Source: Gemmatimonadota bacterium
GTDB lineage: Bacteria; Gemmatimonadota; Gemmatimonadetes; Gemmatimonadales; Gemmatimonadaceae
DNA: 6,920 nucleotides
Direction: 5' to 3'
Assembly: GCA_947457715.1 (NCBI GenBank)
Contig: CANGXK010000146.1
Coordinates: forward strand, 1-6,920
Below are positions 1-5,339 of the stretch, piece by piece. Every line of letters starts with the position of its first letter. The stretch's first letter is position 1. A model generated the notes under the pieces. The model worked only from the letters and a program-made list of their open reading frames with translations, made no database searches and was not told where the DNA came from. The position numbers and the translations under genes were made by a program.

Positions 1-453
1 ACGAGCGCGTACGCGGCGGCCGAAATTCCGGCGCAGGTGCAGCTCACCCGCGGGCAGAATGCGGCGGCGGGTGGTTCGACCGGGTCGCTGCTGTACAACA
101 CCACGGTGGTGGTGAACGATCGCGGCGGGCTGCGATCGTTGCTCACGAGCGGCGTGTTCGCGGCGCGCGCGCTGCCGCCAGCCACCGATTGGCTCGATGC
201 GAATGCCCCCCCGGCACCGACGATCGGCGTGACGTCGCTCGGTGCGGTCCTGCGTGTGACGATCACGCCGGTCACGAGTGAGCCGCTGTCGTGGTACCTG
301 ATTCGCTGGCGCACCAATGGCACGTGGTCGCAGCGCCTGCAGCGGGTGGCAGCGCTGACCGCCGATGTGCCGTCGGTGGGCACCGACGGGATCGTGGTCA
401 ACGCGATCGACAAGGTGGGCAACGCGAGTACGGACGTGGTGTGGCGCCCGTAG
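1..453 (+). CDS. Family-10-like glycosyl hydrolase (GHL10/DUF187 type), C-terminal part only
   Basis: The frame is open from the first base and ends at TAG 451-453, so about 150 C-terminal residues are present and the true start lies outside the window. GTG 37 is an internal valine codon, not a start. The first 65 residues resemble the end of the GHL10 (DUF187, YngK-like) catalytic module as I remember it: a LLYNTT strand, then NDRGGLRSLLTSGVF, then an ALPPATDWLD linker and a PPAPT boundary. The rest looks like a small beta-sandwich (Fn3-like) with WYLIRW and a closing AIDKVGNAS, a common ending in secreted bacterial glycosidases. GHL10 proteins are exported hydrolases of peptidoglycan-like or other glycans; the substrate here cannot be told. 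No catalytic residues lie in this part. Assignment is by pattern only and the exact family is uncertain. Confidence 0.65.
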   Translation, partial: TSAYAAAEIPAQVQLTRGQNAAAGGSTGSLLYNTTVVVNDRGGLRSLLTSGVFAARALPPATDWLDANAPPAPTIGVTSLGAVLRVTITPVTSEPLSWYLIRWRTNGTWSQRLQRVAALTADVPSVGTDGIVVNAIDKVGNASTDVVWRP

Positions 454-456
454 TCG

Positions 457-468
457 CGGTGTGAGCCG
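457..468 (+). repeat. Mini-hairpin CGGT-GTGA-GCCG in a convergent gap
   Basis: Just after the TAG of the left-edge hydrolase, within an 18-bp convergent gap, CGGT and GCCG can pair (one G-T wobble) around a GTGA loop. GTGA fits the stable GNRA tetraloop pattern in RNA. The same motif occurs twice at the other clean convergent gap (3123-3149). It has no T-run, so it is not a classical intrinsic terminator. Confidence 0.4.
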
Positions 469-471
469 AGC

Positions 472-1788
472 CTACTCGTCCATGTGGGTATTGTCGCGCG
501 TTTCGGGCATGGTGGCGTACACGACCAGCGACGCCAGAATGCAGCCGGTGACGTACCAGTAGAACCAGCGCTCGTGGCCCATGTTCTTGAACCAGAGCGC
601 GAAGTATTCCGCCGTGCCGCCGAACACCGACACTGCCACGGCGTACGGAAAGCCGACGCCCAAGGCGCGAATGCTGGTCGGAAAGAGCTCGGCTTTCACG
701 ACGGCGTTGATGGCCGTGTATCCGCTCACCGCGATGAGGGCGAGGATCAGCAGCGTCAGCGCCTGGGGAATCGTGCGGGCCCCTTCGAGTGCGGTGAGCA
801 ACGGAATCGTGCCGAGGGTGCCGAGCACGCCGAACGCCGTGAGGACCGGCCGTCGACCGATGCGGTCGGAGAGCGCTCCGATGGCGGGCTGCAGCATCAT
901 GTACACGAGCAGGGAGACGGCGTTGATGTAGGTCGCGTCGCTCTTACTGAAGCCGGCCGTGTTGACCAGGAACTTCTGCGCGTACGTGGTGAAGGTGTAG
1001 AACGCGACGGTGCCGCCGGCGGTGAGCCCGACGACAGTGAGCACGGCCCGCGGGTGCGCCAGCAGTCCACGCGCCGTGGCCGCCGCACTTTGCGGCGGAC
1101 GTGATGCGCGATCCTTCTCGAACGCCGACGTTTCCTCGAGGCCGCGGCGCATGGCCACGGCAACGACGGCCAACGCGGCACCGACGATGAACGGAATACG
1201 CCAGCCCCACGACTCGAGCTCGGCCGGCGCCATCGTGCGCTGCAACAGCAGCAGCATCGCCAGCGCCAACAACTGGCCCATGATGAGCGTGACGTACTGG
1301 AAGCTCGACCAGAAGCCGCGATGCGTCTTGCCGGCCATCTCACTCAGATACGTGGCACTGGCCCCGTATTCGCCGCCGACGCTGAGACCTTGCAGCAGGC
1401 GCGCCAGCACCAGCATGGCCGGAGCGAGCAGGCCGATCTTGGCATAGCTGGGCGTGATGGCGATCAACAACGATCCACCGCACATCAGGAGCACCGACAA
1501 CGTGAGCGCGGCGCGACGTCCGTGCTTGTCGGCGTAGCGCCCCATCAACCAGCCGCCGGCGGGGCGCATGAGAAAGCCCACCGCGAACACCGCGGCCGCA
1601 TTTAGCAGCTGAACGGTTTGGTTGGCGGGCGGGAAGAAGCTCTTCGCGAAGTACAGCGAGAAAGCGGAGTAGACGTACCAGTCGTACCACTCGACCAGAT
1701 TGCCGACCGAGCCGCCCACGATGGAGCGCAGTCGGCTGCTGGCCGACTTCGGGGCACCGACTTCGGCCGCGACGGAGGGCGCGCTCAC
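472..1788 (-). CDS. kgtP: Alpha-ketoglutarate/proton symporter, KgtP-like (MFS, MHS family)
   Basis: This 438-residue protein closely resembles E. coli KgtP (about 432 residues) along its full length. Shared landmarks are NLVEWYDWYVY near 30-40, GFLMRPAGGW at 71-80, the MFS loop motif GRYADKHGRR at 83-92, the MHS-family block GLSVGGEYGASATY at 134-147, WGWRIPF at 194-200, YTFTTYAQKFLVNTAG at 264-279, and a second loop motif SDRIGRR at 307-313. Twelve hydrophobic segments can be traced, with the central loop at about 214-245. KgtP imports 2-oxoglutarate with protons across the inner membrane, and related MHS proteins carry other organic acids, so a neighbouring dicarboxylate substrate is possible. 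The start is GTG, supported by an AGGTGA ribosome site four bases upstream. That start overlaps the stop of the upstream ATPase gene (GTGA), so the two genes are probably cotranscribed and translationally coupled. No truncation or missing motif is seen. Confidence 0.92.
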   Translation of the reverse strand: MSAPSVAAEVGAPKSASSRLRSIVGGSVGNLVEWYDWYVYSAFSLYFAKSFFPPANQTVQLLNAAAVFAVGFLMRPAGGWLMGRYADKHGRRAALTLSVLLMCGGSLLIAITPSYAKIGLLAPAMLVLARLLQGLSVGGEYGASATYLSEMAGKTHRGFWSSFQYVTLIMGQLLALAMLLLLQRTMAPAELESWGWRIPFIVGAALAVVAVAMRRGLEETSAFEKDRASRPPQSAAATARGLLAHPRAVLTVVGLTAGGTVAFYTFTTYAQKFLVNTAGFSKSDATYINAVSLLVYMMLQPAIGALSDRIGRRPVLTAFGVLGTLGTIPLLTALEGARTIPQALTLLILALIAVSGYTAINAVVKAELFPTSIRALGVGFPYAVAVSVFGGTAEYFALWFKNMGHERWFYWYVTGCILASLVVYATMPETRDNTHMDE

Positions 1789-2654
1789 GCGGTCACCTGC
1801 GCGTCGATCGTCCGGGCCAGCAGGTCGAGGAGCTCGGACTCGGTGCGCACACCGGGCACATCGTTCATGTCGATCACGTAGCCATAGCGTTTTGCGACCG
1901 CTTCATAAAGGGGGATACGGTGGGCGAGCAATTGCTCGAATCCCCACACCGCGAAGTCGTCGGGATCAACCTGCTCGTCGTGCGCGATGCCACGCAGCGA
2001 CTTGTACTCGGTCCACTTGGCGTCGAGAAACGCCGGGTTGTAGTACATCGGTTTCGGATGGGCCCGGAATCGATCGACCAGCATGCGCGTATGCTCCGGC
2101 GTGCCGCGGATGTACACGAGCATCGTGTGATCGGCGAGACAGCGCAACACGGGATCCTGCTCGTCGTGGGGATCCACGACTTCACACAGGCTGCCACCGG
2201 AGTCGCACACGAAATGTGAATAGCCGTAGATGTCCTTGGCACGATCGATGAACTCCGGCACGTCGAGCAGCGCGCGGATTTCAGCTACGCGATGCTGCGC
2301 CTGACGCCGACGGTATTCGTCGAACGAAAGTCCGCCACGCGCCGGATCACCGGGCTTCCCGAGGTACGTCGAGAGCGGACTCAGATTTTCGAACGAGATG
2401 TTGGAGCGAATGTAGATCGAGTCGGAGCGCAGCAACTGGCGCAGGAAGGGATTGCGCATCGCCTCCCGCTTGAAGTTGTCGACGATGTGCTCGTCCATGT
2501 ATCGCGTGCCGATGCGATAGTCGACGGAATACTGGAACCAGTCGTGTTTCTGCAGCAGTCCGGCGAGGGATGTCTTGCCCACCCCAGACATGCCGAAAAA
2601 GGTCACGGCATGGGCCGGCTGGTCGCGGAGGGCGCGTCCCGATGAGAATCGCAT
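1785..2654 (-). CDS. P-loop ATPase/NTPase of unknown function
   Basis: This 289-residue soluble protein has a clear Walker A motif, GMSGVGKTS at 21-29, directly after a hydrophobic strand (AVTFF). A likely Walker B strand is HFVCDSGGS at 147-155, with Asp151 as the metal-binding candidate. Other conspicuous blocks are VDYRIGTRYMDEHI at 44-57, SNISFENLSPLSTYLGKPGD at 84-103 and KPMYYNPAFL at 201-210. The overall look is that of a conserved protein usually annotated only as 'ATPase' in Alphaproteobacteria; that is from memory and unverified. The fold could be kinase-like (a nucleoside or small-molecule kinase) rather than a motor, and no known substrate motif is recognised. It is the first gene of a leftward operon with the KgtP-like symporter, overlapping it by four bases. 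ATG 2654 is the start, with a weak GGAAG about eight bases upstream on the minus strand. A divergent thioesterase gene begins 47 bp away. Confidence 0.85.
   Translation of the reverse strand: MRFSSGRALRDQPAHAVTFFGMSGVGKTSLAGLLQKHDWFQYSVDYRIGTRYMDEHIVDNFKREAMRNPFLRQLLRSDSIYIRSNISFENLSPLSTYLGKPGDPARGGLSFDEYRRRQAQHRVAEIRALLDVPEFIDRAKDIYGYSHFVCDSGGSLCEVVDPHDEQDPVLRCLADHTMLVYIRGTPEHTRMLVDRFRAHPKPMYYNPAFLDAKWTEYKSLRGIAHDEQVDPDDFAVWGFEQLLAHRIPLYEAVAKRYGYVIDMNDVPGVRTESELLDLLARTIDAQVTA
1793..1798 (-). promoter_or_regulatory. Ribosome binding site of the kgtP-like gene, inside the upstream gene
   Basis: On the minus strand the sequence is AGGTGA, then CCGC, then the GTG start. AGGTGA matches six consecutive bases of the full Shine-Dalgarno consensus (AAGGAGGTGA). 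It lies within the last codons (Gln-Val-Thr-Ala) of the ATPase gene. Together with the GTGA stop/start overlap, this decides the GTG start and indicates translational coupling. Confidence 0.7.
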
Positions 2655-2701
2655 CGTGCTAACTTCCGCTCCGGCGTCAAGGACCTCAACCCCTCCCCCG
2701 A

Positions 2702-3130
2702 ATGTCGTTCGCCAAGCACGGCCTGCAGGTCTTCGATATCCCGATCACCGTGCTGCCGGCGGATATCGACGACAACGACCACGTGAACAACGTGGTGTAC
2801 CTCCGCTGGATCTTCGATGTGGCGCTGGCCCACTGGAACGCCAGCGCCTCAGACGAGATGAAGCAGACGTACGGCTGGGTCGCCACACGCCACGAAATCG
2901 ACTACCGCCGCGAAGCGGTGTTCGGCGACGCGATCGTGGCGCGGACCTGGATCGGGGCGGTCGACTCCCGGCGTTTCGAGCGCAACACCGAGATCGTGCG
3001 GACCTCGGACGATCACGTGCTGGCCCGCGGACGGTCGCTTTGGACGCTGATTGCGCGCGACACGGGACGGATCACCCGCATTCCGCCGGACATGGTCACG
3101 CTGTTCTCGGCGTACATGCACCCGGCGTGA
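2702..3130 (+). CDS. Acyl-CoA thioesterase, 4HBT hot-dog fold (FadM/YbgC-like)
   Basis: This 142-residue protein has the usual length of a single hot-dog 4HBT thioesterase. The signature DIDDNDHVNNVVYLRW at 21-36 matches the family pattern D-x-D-x-N-x-H-V-N-N-x-x-Y, with Asp21 in the position of the usual catalytic aspartate. Further family-like parts are the central strand HEIDYRREAVFGD (64-76) and the late strand GRSLWTLIARD (110-120). Such enzymes hydrolyse acyl-CoA thioesters in the cytoplasm as dimers or tetramers; the acyl substrate cannot be told. ATG 2702 is the first start codon after an in-frame TAA at 2660. There is no Shine-Dalgarno at normal distance; AAGGA at 2679-2683 is 18 bases away, so initiation may be near-leaderless or SD-independent. 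A second in-frame TGA follows the stop after 15 bases. The gene diverges from the ATPase-kgtP operon and converges on the serine hydrolase gene. Confidence 0.87.
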   Translation: MSFAKHGLQVFDIPITVLPADIDDNDHVNNVVYLRWIFDVALAHWNASASDEMKQTYGWVATRHEIDYRREAVFGDAIVARTWIGAVDSRRFERNTEIVRTSDDHVLARGRSLWTLIARDTGRITRIPPDMVTLFSAYMHPA

Positions 3131-3149
3131 GCCGAGTCGGCGTGAGCCG
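3123..3149 (+). repeat. Tandem pair of CGGC-GTGA-GCCG mini-hairpins over the thioesterase stop
   Basis: The 12-mer CGGCGTGAGCCG occurs at 3123-3134 and again at 3138-3149 (period 15). Each copy can fold as a 4-bp stem with a GTGA (GNRA-type) loop, and each loop holds a TGA in the thioesterase frame: the real stop at 3128 and a backup at 3143. It occupies most of the 25-bp gap between convergent genes. It might slow RNA polymerase or protect 3' ends, but lacks a T-run. Confidence 0.5.
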
Positions 3150-3155
3150 GACGCC

Positions 3156-4550
3156 CTACTGCCGGGCGTAGGCCCGCGAGCCGGCGTAGAGATACGCGGC
3201 CCGACCGTTTTCGGCGCGGACGAAGATGTGGCGTGCAGCCCCCTGCGGCGGGGTGACCAGCAGTTCGTTGGCGCCCACGAGTTTCGCGTTCATCACGGCA
3301 TCGCCCTGTTTCACCGTGAGCGCGCCGTCCTGCTCGAGCACTTCGAGCACGTTCCGCCCCTGCGCATATCGACCGACCAGCGCGGCGCGCTCGGCGGCGT
3401 TGGCGTCCCGCGGCGCGGGCGCCGAGACCTTGGCTTCTGAGTAGCCGACCGCCATCTGCAGTGCCGCCGACTCGATGGCGTCGATGCCGGCGCCCGGCCC
3501 GTTCACGATCACGATGACGGCCGCCTTGCGGTCGGGAAGCATCGTGATGCTCGCGTTGTAGCCGTTGATGGACCCGCCGTGCGTCCAGACGCGATCCTTG
3601 CCAGACCGGCCGACGACGAGGCCGTAGCCGTACATCGCCGAGTCGAGTCCCGAGCCGCCCGGATGCGCGACGTAGCCCGTGGTGACACGGCGCACGGCAC
3701 CGGCGGAGAAGGCCTGCGCACCGTCGATCATGCCGCCGTTCATCAGGGCGATGGTGTAGCGCGCCAACTCCGGCGCGGTGGCGAACAGGAATCCCGCCGC
3801 CCACTGCGCCGTGTTCTCCGTCATCGGTCGTACGATCCGCATGCCATTCGGGCCGGCTTCATGTCCCAGCGCGATGGGATAGGTGAGCGCTTCGAGCGGC
3901 TTGAAGGTGCTGAGGCGCATGCCGGCCGGTCGCATCACCAGCGACTCCACCAACGCGGCGAAGCGCTGCTTGCCCGCCACTTCGCCCACGTACCCCGCCA
4001 TCGAGATGCTGGGGTTCGAGTACGAGAAGGTGCGTCCCGGCTCGGTGTAGAACAGGGTGTCGCTCACTTCGCGCATCACTTCGCCGAGGGCACCTTCACC
4101 CATGCGACCGTACGCAACGGCGTTGTCGAGCCACCCGGCGCTGTGCGTCATGAGCTGCTGCGTGGTGACGGCGCCGACGCGTTTGCCCTTGAGCGACGGC
4201 ACGATCTCGCCAATCGGCTTCGCCATGTCGATGCGCTGCTGCTCGGCCAACTCGGCCAGCATCGTGCCGGTGAACATCTTGGTCACGGAGCCGACCCGCA
4301 GGAGCATGTCGGGCGTCATGCGCTGCTGCGTTTCGACGTTGGCGAGGCCATAGCCCTGCGCGTAGGCGAGACGTCCGTTCACGACGACGGCCACCGTGGC
4401 ACCGGGGGCCTTGGAGCTGGTGAGCGCGGTACGGGCCACGCTGTCGAGACGGGTCGCCCAGGCGGGGGGCGCCGTTTGCGCATGGCTGGGGCGGGCGGTG
4501 GTCGCCACGAGCACGGTGGCGGCGAGCGCGAGGGAGCGGGGAGTCAGCAT
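3156..4550 (-). CDS. Secreted serine hydrolase, beta-lactamase/penicillin-binding fold (class C / S12-like)
   Basis: With ATG 4550 as start the protein has 464 residues and opens with a textbook signal peptide: MLTPR, a hydrophobic stretch at about 6-19, then SHA before Gln25 as the likely cleavage site. The frame extends to another ATG at 4634, but that would put 28 unlikely residues before the signal and leave only 6 bp to the divergent lipoprotein start, so I prefer 4550. The S12/class C active-site set is complete: Ser88-Val-Thr-Lys91, Tyr177-Ser-Asn179 and His324-Gly-Gly326. Residues about 385-464 form a separate C-terminal beta-rich domain, as in many esterase or D-aminopeptidase relatives. 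The enzyme should act in the periplasm on a D-amino-acid peptide, ester or amide. The family is too mixed to claim antibiotic resistance. No Shine-Dalgarno is evident. It converges on the thioesterase gene. Confidence 0.88.
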   Translation of the reverse strand: MLTPRSLALAATVLVATTARPSHAQTAPPAWATRLDSVARTALTSSKAPGATVAVVVNGRLAYAQGYGLANVETQQRMTPDMLLRVGSVTKMFTGTMLAELAEQQRIDMAKPIGEIVPSLKGKRVGAVTTQQLMTHSAGWLDNAVAYGRMGEGALGEVMREVSDTLFYTEPGRTFSYSNPSISMAGYVGEVAGKQRFAALVESLVMRPAGMRLSTFKPLEALTYPIALGHEAGPNGMRIVRPMTENTAQWAAGFLFATAPELARYTIALMNGGMIDGAQAFSAGAVRRVTTGYVAHPGGSGLDSAMYGYGLVVGRSGKDRVWTHGGSINGYNASITMLPDRKAAVIVIVNGPGAGIDAIESAALQMAVGYSEAKVSAPAPRDANAAERAALVGRYAQGRNVLEVLEQDGALTVKQGDAVMNAKLVGANELLVTPPQGAARHIFVRAENGRAAYLYAGSRAYARQ

Positions 4551-4560
4551 GCTCAAAAGC

Positions 4561-4576
4561 TGCCGGGCGGACGGCA
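4561..4576 (-). promoter_or_regulatory. Small hairpin followed by TTTT just upstream of the serine hydrolase start
   Basis: TGCCG and CGGCA form a 5-bp perfect stem with a 6-base loop. On the minus strand the second arm is followed by GC and then TTTT, and ATG 4550 comes ten bases after the hairpin. It looks like a very short terminator-like or start-proximal structure, but the stem is too short to be convincing. Confidence 0.2.
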
Positions 4577-4640
4577 CCTGGCAAGTAGCCGCGCCAACAA
4601 CGGCGGAACAGAATGGCCGTGAGGGCGATAACATTGAGCG

Positions 4641-5030
4641 ATGACGCGACCCTTCCCGATTCCGACGACCGCCCTCGTTCTGACGGCGCTGTTCACCCTC
4701 GGTGCGTGCTCAGGTACGCCGGTCGACCCGATCGTCTGCGACCTATCGATGCGCGCCGGGATCACGGTGACGATCAAGGACGCCGCGACGCTGGAGCCGC
4801 TGGCCGCCAATGCGCGCGGTGTGGTTCGTGACGGTGCCTACGTGGACTCGCTGGTGCTGATCGCGCCGGACACCCGTGTGGCGGCGTACGAGCGCGCCGG
4901 CACGTACAGTGTGGAGGTGCGCCTTGCGGGCTATCAGAACTTCACGGCGTCGGGGCTCCGCGTGACGGCCGGCACCTGCCATGTGAACGCGGTGGTGGTG
5001 CCGGCGCTGCTGCTCAAGCTTCGCAGCTGA
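4641..5030 (+). CDS. Small lipoprotein with carboxypeptidase-regulatory-like domain
   Basis: This 129-residue protein starts with a lipoprotein signal: MTRPFPIP, a hydrophobic core at about 10-20, then the lipobox Leu-Gly-Ala-Cys with Cys23 as the lipid-anchored residue. The mature part of about 107 residues has ITVTIKDAATLEPLAANARG (39-58), then RAGTYSVEVRLAGY around 85-98 and a closing beta strand. This pattern is typical of small transthyretin-like carboxypeptidase-regulatory folds: 'domain-specific additions' followed by a 'G-Y-x-V-x-V-x-x-x-G-Y' strand pair. It is probably anchored to a membrane facing the periplasm or surface; the function is unknown. Two further cysteines (33 and 114) could form a disulfide. 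No good Shine-Dalgarno precedes ATG 4641; GAGGG at 4621-4625 is 15 bases away. It diverges from the serine hydrolase gene over 90 bp. Confidence 0.8.
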   Translation: MTRPFPIPTTALVLTALFTLGACSGTPVDPIVCDLSMRAGITVTIKDAATLEPLAANARGVVRDGAYVDSLVLIAPDTRVAAYERAGTYSVEVRLAGYQNFTASGLRVTAGTCHVNAVVVPALLLKLRS

Positions 5031-5070
5031 CGGCGCCTCAGGTTCGCGGTTCTCGGTGTTGGTGGCGTGC

Positions 5071-5091
5071 CGTGGGGTCGTGGGGTCGTGG
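5071..5091 (+). repeat. Short tandem repeat, unit CGTGGGGT, about 2.6 copies
   Basis: CGTGGGGT occurs at 5071-5078 and 5079-5086, followed by a partial copy CGTGG. It is a G-rich slippage-prone tract in a non-coding gap; no function is evident. Confidence 0.6.
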
Positions 5092-5126
5092 TACGTCGCG
5101 GCATGTTGGGTGTGGCCGCATCGGGC

Positions 5127-5156
5127 GCGAGCGGGCGGATCCCTTTCGCCGCTTGC
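5127..5156 (+). terminator. Imperfect GC-rich hairpin, possible terminator of the lipoprotein gene
   Basis: GCGAGCGGGCG at 5127-5137 can pair with CGCCGCTTGC at 5147-5156, with one G-T pair and one bulged G, around a 9-base loop. It lies about 100 bases after the lipoprotein stop. No T-run follows, so termination would not be of the classical intrinsic type. Confidence 0.25.
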
Positions 5157-5281
5157 TGCGCGGGGATGTGCCGCCGCCGTTTAATGTGTGCCTAGTACGG
5201 GCGTCACCTCAATCCGGATGGGAAGCGGTTCTCGGACGCCGTTCAAGGTCCGACGGGCGGTGCGCGCACGGCACCCTCCGA

Positions 5282-5312
5282 TGGACCCCATAACCACGGA
5301 GCTCATGGTCCA
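5282..5312 (+). promoter_or_regulatory. Inverted repeat upstream of the glycosyltransferase start
   Basis: TGGACC at 5282-5287 pairs perfectly with GGTCCA at 5307-5312; after two bulged C, AT (5290-5291) can also pair with AT (5305-5306). It ends 27 bases before the GTG start, so it could be an operator for a dimeric regulator or a leader RNA hairpin. Chance cannot be excluded. Confidence 0.3.
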
Positions 5313-5339
5313 CGAGGCGAATCCATCACGGGGGGCGGT

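Larger units (their letters stand above)
5031..5339. other. 309-bp gap without a convincing gene
   Basis: This gap between the lipoprotein and glycosyltransferase genes holds an octamer tandem repeat near its left end, an imperfect hairpin, a small AT-rich spot (TTTAAT at 5180-5185) that could be a -10 element without a matching -35 box, and an inverted repeat close to the downstream start. Open frames here have no recognisable protein features. The frame of the glycosyltransferase is open back to TAG 5193 but has no ATG, GTG or TTG before 5340. Confidence 0.6.

Noticed and set aside
484..1104. Plus-strand open frame of 206 codons opposite the kgtP-like gene
   Set aside because: The KgtP match on the minus strand covers the whole stretch; the plus frame is compositionally a shadow.
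3013..3804. Minus-strand open frame of 263 codons spanning the thioesterase end and the serine hydrolase end
   Set aside because: It overlaps two well-supported genes in another frame, and its product is a low-complexity Arg/Gly-rich sequence.
3156..4550. Serine hydrolase as an antibiotic-resistance beta-lactamase
   Set aside because: The motifs are shared by esterases and D-aminopeptidases of the same fold; the length with an extra C-terminal domain and the lack of a resistance context do not support a true beta-lactamase.
3579..4622. Long plus-strand open frame (347 codons) opposite the serine hydrolase
   Set aside because: The minus frame has a signal peptide and all three catalytic motifs; the plus frame is rich in His, Arg and Gly with no domain pattern, a typical antisense shadow in GC-rich DNA.
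4634..4634. Upstream ATG as start of the serine hydrolase (28 extra residues)
   Set aside because: The extra residues would precede a clean signal peptide and leave only six bases to the divergent lipoprotein start.
5180..5185. TTTAAT as a -10 promoter element for the glycosyltransferase gene
   Set aside because: There is no -35-like box at 16-18 bp upstream; one hexamer alone is not enough to call a promoter.
5072..5293. Open frame of 73 codons in the gap before the glycosyltransferase
   Set aside because: It starts inside the octamer repeat, has no ribosome site and shows no protein-like pattern.
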